Source: Pyropia haitanensis (taxonomy: Eukaryota; Rhodophyta; Bangiophyceae; Bangiales; Bangiaceae). Taken from it: a stretch of 64,000 nucleotides of DNA. This document shows, piece after piece, positions 46,704-56,023 of the stretch. Position 1 is the stretch's first letter. Each line of letters opens with the position of its first letter. Where the stretch lies: the NCBI GenBank assembly GCA_008729055.1, contig SDUX01000007.1, forward strand, positions 1,226,064 to 1,290,063. Reading direction: 5' to 3'. A program made the translations under genes and the position numbers. The notes beneath the pieces were generated by a model, which was not told the DNA's origin, searched no databases, and saw only the letters and a program-made list of their open reading frames with translations.

Positions 46704-47485
46704 ATGCCGTCCGTGGCGGCGACGATGCAGAGCAAGCAGGTGCTTGCGCTGGCCATGGTCATTGTCGGCAGCTTGACATGCCTGTACGTTTTTGGGGTGC
46801 ACCCCTGTGGGGTTGGTCGGACGGCTCGTGGGGGTCAGCCAGGCTCTCTTCCCTTGCCGGCGGTTGGTGTCCTCGTTGGTGGTTTTTTGTTGTTGTCTGT
46901 GTTTGCGTGGCTCGATGTAACTGACCTGTTTTTCTGTTTCTGCGTGTGTTGCTGTGCCCACTCGTCTCCGAGCCACGTCGATGCAACCCCCCTCCCACCG
47001 CCCGCCCCTCCGGCAGTGGCTTTTACGCGGAGCTGTGCGACCTGGGCTCAACGTGCCCGTCGCGCTTTGCCTACCTCATCTCTGCCGGCGTCATCTCCTT
47101 CCTCCTCGCCGCCGTCGCGCTCGTCGGCCTCCTGCAGCAGCTCGAAGCGCTCGTCGGCCTCAACGTGTACATTTGCGCGTTCCTGGCGCTCTGGTGGGGC
47201 GTCACCGCGGGCGTCGCGTCGTCGCCGCGCACCTTTGCCGGGGGCTCCCTCAACGTTGGCCTCCTCGCTGTGTGGCTCGCCTTCCTCGCCTCCATCGCCG
47301 CGTTTGTCGGCGCCGCCGCGTCGGCGGGGTGGTTTATGGGCACGGGCGGTGGCGGGAGGGGGGAGGCGGCGGGGGGGGGGCGCACCTCGGACGACGAGGC
47401 CGACGAGGAGGAGCCGGCGGTGGAGGGGGACAAGCCCCGCGCGGGGAGCGTGTCGACCGACGGGGGGGTGGAGCAGATGGCCTGA
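46704..47485 (+). CDS. four-helix membrane protein (MARVEL/tetraspan-like), two exons
   Basis: Exon 1 is 46704-46783 and exon 2 is 47017-47485, joined in phase 2 to give 182 residues. The intron starts GTACGTTTTT and ends CTCCGGCAG. Helix 1 spans the splice (VLALAMVIVGSLTCLGFYA). A short Cys-containing loop (ELCDLGSTCPS) is followed by helix 2 (YLISAGVISFLLAAVALVGL), helix 3 (LNVYICAFLALWWGVTAGVA) and helix 4 (VWLAFLASIAAFVGAAAS). The C-terminal tail is acidic (DDEADEEEPAVEGDK). Topology and the small polar loops resemble MARVEL/CASP-like or synaptogyrin-like membrane proteins that organise membrane patches or vesicles. The family is not certain. No signal peptide beyond helix 1. Confidence 0.75.
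46784..47016 (+). other. intron of the four-helix membrane protein gene
   Basis: 233 bp, GTACGT donor, pyrimidine-rich tract and CGGCAG acceptor. Removal joins the two halves of the first membrane helix. Confidence 0.75.
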
Positions 47486-50400
47486 GCCGCCGCACCCGTT
47501 TGTTGTGGGCGACAGACAAACGGAGGAGTTGTTGGGGGGGGGGGCGTGGGTGGGGGGTGGGGGGGGGGCGGAGAGGACCTGCGAGAGAGGGGAGGCCGAC
47601 GAGAGGAGTCGGAGGACGAGAGAGGTGGGAGGGGGAGGGCGAGGGGGGGGTGGCGTCTGGGGTCGCCGCGTTGCGGCTCTCCCCTCCGTTTCCCTGTGGG
47701 GGATTGGCAGGCGCCCGCGCGTGTGCGCCGCCGCACGTGCGGCCCCCCCCCCCCCCCCCTTGGCGCCTCCCCGTCGGGACAGCCGCGCGGCTTCTACTTT
47801 TTTCGTTCCCGCTGCGTGGCGCCGTGCCCGCGGCGGGTTACCGCCGCCGTCGGTTCCATTGTAGACACACGAGCGGTGCGGGGTCACCCGTGTTCTTTGT
47901 TTTTTTTTTTCACGTCTGGCGGGCCCCCCCCCCTCGCGCCCTGTCGTGCGTGCCGCGTGCGGCTGCCGCCGCGGTGGCGACCGCCGGGCCGCGCCACTGG
48001 TCGGTGGGGCGGCGCGGCTGCCGGACCCGGGCGGGGGGTGGTGGCGGGCGTGCGCGCCGCGGCTGCGCCGTCGGAGCGCACGCCCGCCGCCGGCACCCGG
48101 TCTGCCGAGGGGGTTAGGGGTCGCACGTGCGGGCGCGCCGCGGCCGGCACGCCGTCGCCGACCGCGGCCGACCGCGACGCGACGCGTCGCCCCACCGCCG
48201 TGCCGCCATGCCCAGCGCCGTCATGGGAGGGATGACGGCGGCAGCCGCCGTCGCTGCCGCGACGGCCGGTGCTCAGGGCCGCCCACGGGCGGCGCGGTTC
48301 ACGACCGCCCCGCCTTCCCCCGTCTGCCCTGCCGCCGCCGCACAGCGGCGCCGTGACGCCGTGGCGGTCCGCGCGGCGGCGCCCGCGCGCGCCCAACCCA
48401 GTGGGCACGCGGCGCGGCGGTGCCGCGGCCGTCTATTGCCCTCCCCTCCCCAGATTGGATGCCGCCGCCCCGCCCCGCCCCGCGCGCGCCGGCCGCCCTG
48501 CAACAAGGCGTGGCTCCCCAGCGGGCGGCTGCCCGCGTCGCCCACCCCCCCCACCCGGCGCGGTCCAGTGTGCCGCAGCACGGGCGCACCCGCCACGGCG
48601 GTAGGTCGGTCCGCCGGTGCGTCCCCCCCCCCCCCCCCCCCACGGCGCGGACGCCGCGCCCCGCCGCTGACCGCCGCCACCGGCACGCCGCCACTCCGCC
48701 GCCCGCAGAGCCGCGTCACCGCTGACCGCCGCCGGCGGGCTGCCGGTGCGCTTCCGCCAGCGCGCCCCGCCGCCGCTGGCCGCCGCCGGCACGCCGCGCG
48801 CGTCTCGGCCGCCCAGCGCGGCGCCGCCGCGGACCGCCGCCGGCGGGCCGCCCCGCCTCGCCGCGGCCGCGCGCTGCGGGCACGCGGCCGCTCCCGCGAC
48901 CGCCGCCGCCCGCACCGCGCGGCGGCCGCGGCTCGGCCCGCGTCGGCCTGCGGCTGCGCGGCTGTCTGTGCGCCGCGCGTGAGGACGGGGGCGGGGAGGC
49001 GGCGGCGGTGGGCGCGCTCGCGGGACCCCGACGACGTACAGCAGTAGCTCGGCCGCGGCAGCCGTGCGTGCATCGGTTGGGGGAGAAAAGCGGGTCGTCC
49101 CACAGGATGGTGCTTTTTCCAGGCCCAGGATCACAGGAATGAGCGTCGGAACAAAGATTTCAGTGCGCCCGGCCGTGATCCGCGCTGTCTGCGGTTTGGA
49201 TTTACCGGCGGCGGGGATCCCCTGTCGTAGACGCCGGCCGCCGGCGGCCATTGCCGGACGGTCGGCTCAAAGCTCTACGACGACGACGCCCGCAGTAAGG
49301 CGTCCAATGTATGACATCGTGCTTGCGACGTCGTCGAGTTTGAGGCGTCGACATCATCGGGCGTTGTCGCTTTGGCCGTTGCCTCCCTGATGCGAGCATT
49401 GGCGGTCGTCGCCTCGTCGGCATTGTTGTCGTGTCTTTTGTGACGCCGCCACGGTGTATGTGTCAGTGCCGGGGCGGTCACTTTGATCTGCTGTTGCGTC
49501 GGCGGGTTGTCCCGTCGGTGGTTCCCGCTCTGCAGTGTACACCTACAGTCGAACCGGGTGAGCCCCTGCACTCCTACGTTGCTGTTTGGTGCTGTGGGGG
49601 CGAGGCGCTGTGCCGTCGTGGTGGTAAACGTACCTGTTTCCTCCCTGCGTTCTTGCCGTTGGTCTGCATGCTTTTCTGTCCCCACCTCTCTCACTTGCAT
49701 TTGTTTGTCGGTGCGCTGCTCTACCCCGCACACCACCCTTCGTGGGGCGTGTCCGGCTCTCTCCCCACTTCTTCCGCCGCTCCCTCTCCGCCCTCCTTCC
49801 CTCTTCCCCTGCTTGTTTGCCTGGTCCCATCCGGCCTCAAGAGTCAGTGGCGAGCCCCTATTTTCCATGGGCCGTCACTGCTAGAGGACCCGGTAGAGCG
49901 AGTCTTACCCGCCCGTGCGCACGGATCAAGTCGGCCCCATCCCACCGGTGGCTGCGAATAGTCACGCGGGGGTGGCCGTCGGTGCCACCCGCCGTTCCAA
50001 GCGACACGTACATCCATCCATCTAGCCCCGCTGTGGGGGCAACCGGCACGCTCGCCCTGTTCCAGAGGCCTCGGTGGTCTACGTGCTACCCACTGTGATG
50101 GGTATTCCTCTAAGACCTCTCATGAACGGCCTGCGTCTCCATCTTTTCTTTGTCTGCTTGGATTGCAGGGGTGTCTGGGTAGACCCGGGCGTCCGGACCG
50201 CGTCGTCGCGGGCCGCCGGTTTGGTGCCAGTGAGGAAAAGCGGTTGACCGCGTGACTGCGACAGACTTGCGGTGCATGCAGACTCCTTGGCGTCTGTGCA
50301 GCACCATGGCATTTAGAACGGCCGGTGCCAAGGGGAACCGTGATTGACAGCGTGCATCGATGGCACAGGGCGCTTAGTGCGGCGCGGTCATGGTGTCTCG

Positions 50401-50749
50401 CACTCGAGCTGGCCACGCTGCGAGCTCCACACCAGACGCTTTAACTGTCTCGTCAGGACGCGGCTGCCGCCCACAAGCAAGTCCAATGCGTGAGGTCTAC
50501 CACGGCAGCGTCAGATGGGTGCGCCACCGCGCCGCCATGCGCCCCATTTGCATCGCTCCCACCCGAAGCAGGCACACAAACAGAAAAGGTGGACGACGGT
50601 GCGACCCCGGTGACTACGTTCAGGCACACAGCCTCCACCTCTCCCCCCCCCCGCCCCCATCTCCGCCTCCAAATCCCGCAACCCGTCCCGGCCAAAGCGC
50701 GGTCAGCCCCTACCGCCACCCCCCTCCCCTACCCTCAAACGACCCCCAC
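47486..50749. other. gene-free stretch
   Basis: 47486-49050 is GC-rich low complexity. From ATG 48208 there is a transit-peptide-like lead (MPSAVMGGMTAAAAV), but nothing recognisable follows. 49100-50600 has moderate GC with no conserved coding. No RNA gene or element was found. Confidence 0.35.
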
Positions 50750-52766
50750 TCACCCTCCTCCCCCCGCCCCCGCCCCCCTCCATCCCGGTCCCGATACCGC
50801 CGCACCCACCCCCCCCGCCCACCCGCCAACGCCCCCCCCCCCCACCCCCACCCCCTCGCGCGCCCCCCTCAGGGCGCCCCCCCTCGGCCAGCCACCCCCC
50901 CCCCCCCCCGTCGCGCCATACACCTCTGGCCCGTGCAGCGCCGCGGCGGCCGCCTTGGCCCGCCGCTCCGCCACCGCCACCGCCCAATAGTCGGCCTCGG
51001 CGGCGCCGGTGAGGACTGCCGCGCCAACGGCAACGCCGCCAACGGTGGCGGCGCCCGCCGCGAGCGCCGCCGCCGCCGCCGCGGCGGTGGCCGCGTCGGC
51101 GTAGCGGACGCAGCACGCGGGCGCGTGCGCGCGGTAGCGGAGGAAGACGACCACGCCGAGGGTGGAGAGGTCGGTGAGGAGGGCGCGCCAGGAGAGGCGG
51201 GTGGGGATGCGTGTCACCGACACGATGACGCCCAGCGGGTGTGGCTGCACCCCTGGGGGGGGGGGGCGTGGCCAGAGGCGGCGGCGGTGCCGTACGGCGG
51301 GCGCCTGTGGGAAGGGAGGGTCGCCCCGCCGGAAAAGGGGCTGTACGTGGGCACCTCCATGCGCGCCGCCGCCGGCACGTGGGGGGGGGGGGGAAGGCGG
51401 ACACGGCCGCGCCGTCGGCACCCACAAGGGACGGGGACGTGCCCGTCCCGTCGCCGGTGGACGGGGAGGGCGCTTGCCGCGCTTGCGGTGTGTGCGGCAC
51501 CTGCCTCGCCGCGGCCTCGTCGAGCGCCTGGCGAAACGCACCGCCCACTGCGGCCTCTGCCGCCGCCACCGCCCCTCCTCCGCCGCCATCACCGACCTCC
51601 CCGGCGCCCCCGTCCGTTGGCAACGGCGGCGACGCGGCGGGCGCGGCGCCCCCGGCGGCGGCGGCGGTCCCGTCGACGAGCCCGCCCGTCCATCGCGGGT
51701 CTCGGCTCAGCGCCGAGGCGAGCCGCCCGTCCGCGACGCCCAGCTTGCGGTTCCACCGCGTGCAGATGCTGACGCCCGCCGCGTCCCAGTATGCGTCCGC
51801 CTCGGCTGCCGACAGCAGCCGGCCGCGGGCGCCCGGCACGCCGTCGACAACCCAGCCGTCGGGCATGCGGGCGACCCACGCGACAAACGCTTCCGCGACG
51901 CGGCGGCTGGGGAAGGTCGCGTACGCCACGTCCGAGCCGTTGGTGTAGGCGAGGAAGCAGACGAGCCGCGCGTCGGGCGCGACGAGCCGCCGCGCGAGGA
52001 GGCGCTCCAGCAGCGCCTGCTCCTCGGCCAGCATCGCAACCTCCTCCGCCGCCGCCCCGGCCGACGCCCCCCCCGCCCCCGCCGCGGCCGCCGCCACCGC
52101 CGACCCGGCCGCCGCGACGGCGTCGCCGCCGCCGCCGACCGTGGGGCCCTCACCGACGGCGTCCCACAGGCCGTCGTGCTCGTCGCCCTCGCCCTCCCCG
52201 TCCGGGTCCACGCACTCGGCGTAGACGCCCTCCAGCGCCTCCCGGTCAATCCCCCCCAGCGCGGCCCACAGCCCCCGCCAGGTCTGGCCCGGCCCGAGGC
52301 CCCGCAGCTCCACCACCGTCCCGCGCTCAGCGGGCGCCCGGCCGCCGGCGGCGCGGTCAAACAGGTCCTTGGGCACCACCAGCACCCCACGGCTGCCGTG
52401 GCGGCGGCCCGCCCGGCCCGTCGCCGCCGCCGCCGTCGCCGCCGGCCCCCTCTCCCCACCAGTCGCCGCGCCCGCCTCAGCGGCGGCGGCGGCCACCGCC
52501 TCCGCGGCGGCCGCCTTGGCCGCCGCCGCCGCCACCTCCCGCGCCCGCCGCGCCGCCCGGTGCGCCGCGAGCGCCGCGTCCGCCGCGGCCTGCGACGCAA
52601 ACGTGACGGTCGCGTGCCCCCGCAGCGCGCCCGAGCCGGTCCGCCGCGGCAGCCACGCGTACACGACGGGGCCCCAGCGCTCAAACGCGGCGCGCAGCGC
52701 GTTGAGGGTGATGGTTGGCGGCAGGCGGAGCAGCACGAGCGACCGCGCGGATTCAGAGGCGGACAT
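50750..52766 (-). CDS. La-related RNA-binding protein: RRM plus two xRRM-like domains
   Basis: From MSASESARSLVLLRLPPTIT (52766) an RRM is visible with RNP2 LVLLRL and RNP1 LRGHATVTF. After an Ala-rich linker comes an xRRM-like unit: GTVVELRGLGPGQTWRGLW, then VCFLAYTNGSDVAYATF, ending LLSAAEADAYWDA. A second such unit near the C-terminus reads GVIVSVTRIPTRLSWRALL, then VVFLRYRAHAPACCVRYA, ending VLTGAAEADYWAVAVAERRA. The acidic helix ending in YW is characteristic of the La/LARP7 C-terminal xRRM, which binds RNA 3' hairpins and ends. La-family proteins chaperone polymerase III transcripts. The frame shifts in the G run 51380-51393, between the two xRRMs. The start is uncertain: a La motif would be expected upstream (see next entry). 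Confidence 0.65.
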
Positions 52767-53637
52767 GAGGCCCCCCGCGGGGGTGTGGGGGGAGGGGGGG
52801 ACGGGGGGGGGGGAACGGGGAGCCGTCGTGGGGGGGGGACGGCTGGGGGGGGGGGGGGGGGGGGGGGGTCGAGGGAGGCATGGGGGGGGGTCGCCGCCGC
52901 CGCCGCCGCCGCCGCCGTGGGCGCCGACGCCGCCACGGGGGAGGGGGGGGGGGGGGCGCCAGCCGGTAGAGGGGGTGGTGGGTCGCGGGAGGGGCAGGGG
53001 GTGTCGCGAGCAGCGGCGGCGGCGGCGGCGTCAGCGCGCGCAGCAGGTCCGGCAGAGGAATGCCGACGGCGGCCGCCAGTGCGGGCGCCGCCACCCCCAC
53101 GGCTGCGTCGCCGTTGGCCGCGTCGGCCGCGTCGCCGCCGCCGCCGGCCGCCGGCAGCCCGGCCGACGAGGCCGCCAGGTAGGCGGTCACGGCCGCGACA
53201 ATGGTGGTGACGGAGGGTTCGCCGCCCGCCACCGCCAGCGCCGGTGCCGGTGCCGATGCCGCCGCCGTCGCCGTCGCGGTCGCCATCGGTGTTGCTGCCG
53301 CCGCCGCTGTACCCCCTGCGCGCCCGTTACGGGCAGCGACAGCGGCTGCCAAGGATTCTACGCCTCCATCCCGCTGCTCCGAAGCCACCCCATCCCCCGA
53401 CGGATGCTCAGCCGCCGCCGCCGCCGCTGCTGCTGCTGCTGCTGCCGCCGCCGCCGACGACGACGCCGACATCGCCGCCGACAAGGCCGGCGTGCAAGCG
53501 CGTGGCGGGTGGCGGCGGCCCGCGGCGCGGCGGCGGGGCGGCGGCGGGAGCCCCCGCCGCGCGTCTGGCGCGTACCGGCCGCCGCCCGCGGTGACCGCCG
53601 CGGTGCCGCCCGCCCAGGCGGCGACAAAGGCGGTCAT
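52767..53637 (-). CDS. possible N-terminal part of the La-related protein
   Basis: The minus strand from ATG 53637 (MTAFVAAWAGG) stays open to about 52980 in another frame than the RRM, with G runs of 10-20 in between. It contains EPSVTTIVAAVTAYLAASSA and VAAPALAAAVGIPLPDLLRA then LT, which faintly resembles the last half of a La motif (V.l..i..F..v..LT). If so, the gene starts here and the homopolymers hide one or more frame shifts. The likeness is weak. Confidence 0.3.
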
Positions 53638-54735
53638 GGCGGCAGGGGCGGCCGCCAGCACCACTGGCAGGGGGAGGGAGGGAGACCGAGCGGCGGCGGG
53701 GAGAGGGAGAAGTAAGGAAAGAGGGGGAGTGGCGGTGGCGGCGGGGTCACCTCAAGGGCTCTGGTGGCGCGGGAGCCGCCAGGGAAGGGCGGGAGTTGTG
53801 GGTGGGGGGGGGGGTGGCGGCGGGGTCGCGGACGCGGTCGTGGAAGCCACCGAGCCGCTGCCGCGGTGCTGCGCTCGTGGGTGCGGCGCGCGCGTGGGGC
53901 CTCCTGGCAGTTGGGCACCCGGGACGTGACCCATCGTTTGATTGGCGATTTCCCCCTGTCGGACCGACCAGCCCGCCGTCGGCTGGCGGGGAGGTCATGA
54001 GCCACAGACGTCGGCAGCAGGGCATCGGCCAACGAGCGGAGGCGTCGTGGACATCTCAACAGTTGGTGGCGGGTTGGGGTCAAAGTGGACCCCCATGAAT
54101 CCCCCACAGGTTGGTGGTGCGTGACTCGTTCTCAGCCAATCGCAGGATTGCGTGGGTAATTCCCTCCATGATTGGGTGTACAGGACGATTAGCTGGTCGT
54201 TTACTCCATGCACGGGTTACAGGCCCCATGCAGAACGAGGTGTCAAGGATACACACTCCAGCGATGACAGAGAAACGTGTGTGGGTGAGCCGTTCCGTCG
54301 GTGGAACGGTCCAACCGGGCCACGTCGACGCGGTCCAGCGGGTGCTTCCATCAGTCCGTTGCGCTTTGTGGGGCTCGTGGTGGAAGCCGACCGGACGGCG
54401 GCGGGCGCCGTCCTCCGTTGTGCGCCCGTGCGCGGCTACCACCAGAGGTCTCGATCCAAGGACACGCCACCCCGCGGCCGCGGCGTCCACCCTGTTTGTG
54501 CATAAAGGTTTGCAGGCGTCCCGACCAGGCACCCGGTGTCCCAGCGAGTCAACACTGGCCGGTCGGCACGCGCCTGTGCTCTTGTCCCGCGCACCTCATT
54601 CAGCACCATCGTGTCCTCACTGCGCCTCGCGCCACGGTGCGCAACACCCACCACGCCCTCTTCCTTGTTCCTGCCGGTCCCCCTTCTTCTCACTGCTTCC
54701 CCCCCCCGCGTCAGCCCTTCCCCCTCACGGGCGGC
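53638..54735. other. divergent intergenic region between La-related and Hint genes
   Basis: The region lies between the 5' ends of a minus-strand and a plus-strand gene, so it should hold both promoters. I see no TATA box or recognisable element and no gene. Confidence 0.4.
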
Positions 54736-55956
54736 ATGACCCCCCCCTCGACAGCGCACCCCCGTCGGCGTGCCCGCCGCGGCGCGGGCGGCGCCACCCT
54801 CCTCGCCGCCACCGCCCTCGCCGCCACCACCGCCGTCGCGCTGGGTGCCGTCGCTGTTGCTGTGCCAGCGGCGCCGATCGTCTCGGTCGGCGACTTGCCC
54901 TTTGCCGCTGCCCGGCGCCGGCGGTCGGGGGGGGGCGTCGGCCGCCGCTCGTCGGGCGGGACGAGCAGCCGCGGCCGGACGGGGCGGCGCGTTGCCGGGG
55001 CGGCGGCCGCCGCGGCCGCCGCGGCCGCCGCCCGCCGTCGCCGCCGCCGCCGGTTTGGGGATGACGACGAGCCGCTAGAGACGGAGGAGCCCGACTTTTT
55101 CTTCGAGGACTCGGACGATGAGGACGACCGTGGCGGCCTGTGCTTCCCGGCGGCCGCGACGCTCGCCGTCTACGGGGTGGACGCCCCGTCGGGAGACGAC
55201 GGCGGCACGGCCGCGCCGCGGGCGGTGGCGATGGCGGACGTCCGGCTGGGCGACACGGTCGCCGGCGCGGCTGCGGGCGGCGGCCCCGAGCCGCTGGTGT
55301 TGTTTAGCCACCGCTCACCGGGGGGGGCCCACCCGTTTGTCGCGCTCGCCACGGCGGCAGGGCCCGTCCTGACCGCCACCGCGGGTCACCTGGTGCCCGT
55401 GTGGTCGGCGGCGGCGCCGCCGACGGGGGTGCTCACGCCCGTGGCGGACGTCCGGCTCGGTGACTGCCTTGGCGTGGCGGCGTCGTGGCCGGCGGCAGCA
55501 GAGCGTGCCGTCTGTGTCGACGCCGCGGGGGTCGTGTGCGGCGAGCGCGGGGCGGCGGCGGCGGCGGCGGCCAACGGGTCAACGGCGACGCCGCCGTTGG
55601 CGGCCTGTGCTGGCCTAGACGCGGGCGGCCAGCGGCTGTCACCCGTCGTGGCGGTGACGCGCCGCACCGCGGCGGGCCTGTACGCCCCCCACACCCCATC
55701 GGGCACCCTCGTGGTGGACGGGGTGGTGGCGAGCGCGTACACGACGGCGGTGCCGGTGCGGCTGGCACGGGCGGGCGTCGCGGTCGCCGCCGCTGCCGCG
55801 CGGGCGGGGCTGCTGACGGAGGCGAGTGGCGGCCACCTGTTTGTGGATGGCTACGGGCGTGGGGCTGGGGGGGCGCTCGCGCACGGCGTCGTGGGCGTCG
55901 CCACCGCCGCGTGGCGGTTGACAGAGGGGATGACGCGGTCTGGGCTTGCGTATTGA
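54736..55956 (+). CDS. secreted Hint/Hog-domain (hedgehog-type autoprocessing) protein, copy A
   Basis: 406 residues, uninterrupted. MTPPSTAHPRRRARRG then ATLLAATALAATTAVALGAV is a signal peptide. The short mature N-part is Arg-rich, poly-Ala, then acidic (DDDEPLETEEPDFFFEDSDD) and ends GGL. Cys136 opens the Hint domain (CFPAAATLAVYGV). The B block LTATAGHLVPVW supplies T215 and H218 (T-x-x-H, as in the hedgehog LTVTPAHL block). The last block GLYAPHTPSGTLVVDGVVAS matches the Hog signature, but the following Y is preceded by Ala instead of Cys. About 75 residues follow. Hint domains perform an N-S acyl shift at the Cys and release the N-part, sometimes joined to a nucleophile such as a sterol. 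The residue before Cys136 is Leu rather than the Gly of hedgehogs. Copy B (59481-60741) is convergent. Confidence 0.85.
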   Translation: MTPPSTAHPRRRARRGAGGATLLAATALAATTAVALGAVAVAVPAAPIVSVGDLPFAAARRRRSGGGVGRRSSGGTSSRGRTGRRVAGAAAAAAAAAAARRRRRRRFGDDDEPLETEEPDFFFEDSDDEDDRGGLCFPAAATLAVYGVDAPSGDDGGTAAPRAVAMADVRLGDTVAGAAAGGGPEPLVLFSHRSPGGAHPFVALATAAGPVLTATAGHLVPVWSAAAPPTGVLTPVADVRLGDCLGVAASWPAAAERAVCVDAAGVVCGERGAAAAAAANGSTATPPLAACAGLDAGGQRLSPVVAVTRRTAAGLYAPHTPSGTLVVDGVVASAYTTAVPVRLARAGVAVAAAAARAGLLTEASGGHLFVDGYGRGAGGALAHGVVGVATAAWRLTEGMTRSGLAY

Positions 55957-56023
55957 GCGTCGGCACATCTTCCCCTCTGTTGTCCCCGACGCGTGGGGGA
56001 GAGGCGTGCGGGAGGGGGGGGGA
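55139..56023 (+). repeat. inverted-repeat arm 1 covering the Hint domain and 3' flank
   Basis: This matches 59413-60303 in reverse orientation at very high identity: about six amino-acid-level differences in roughly 270 residues, and the post-stop flank of about 65 bases is identical apart from G-run length. Similarity stops abruptly just before the catalytic Cys and at about 56023. Confidence 0.9.
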
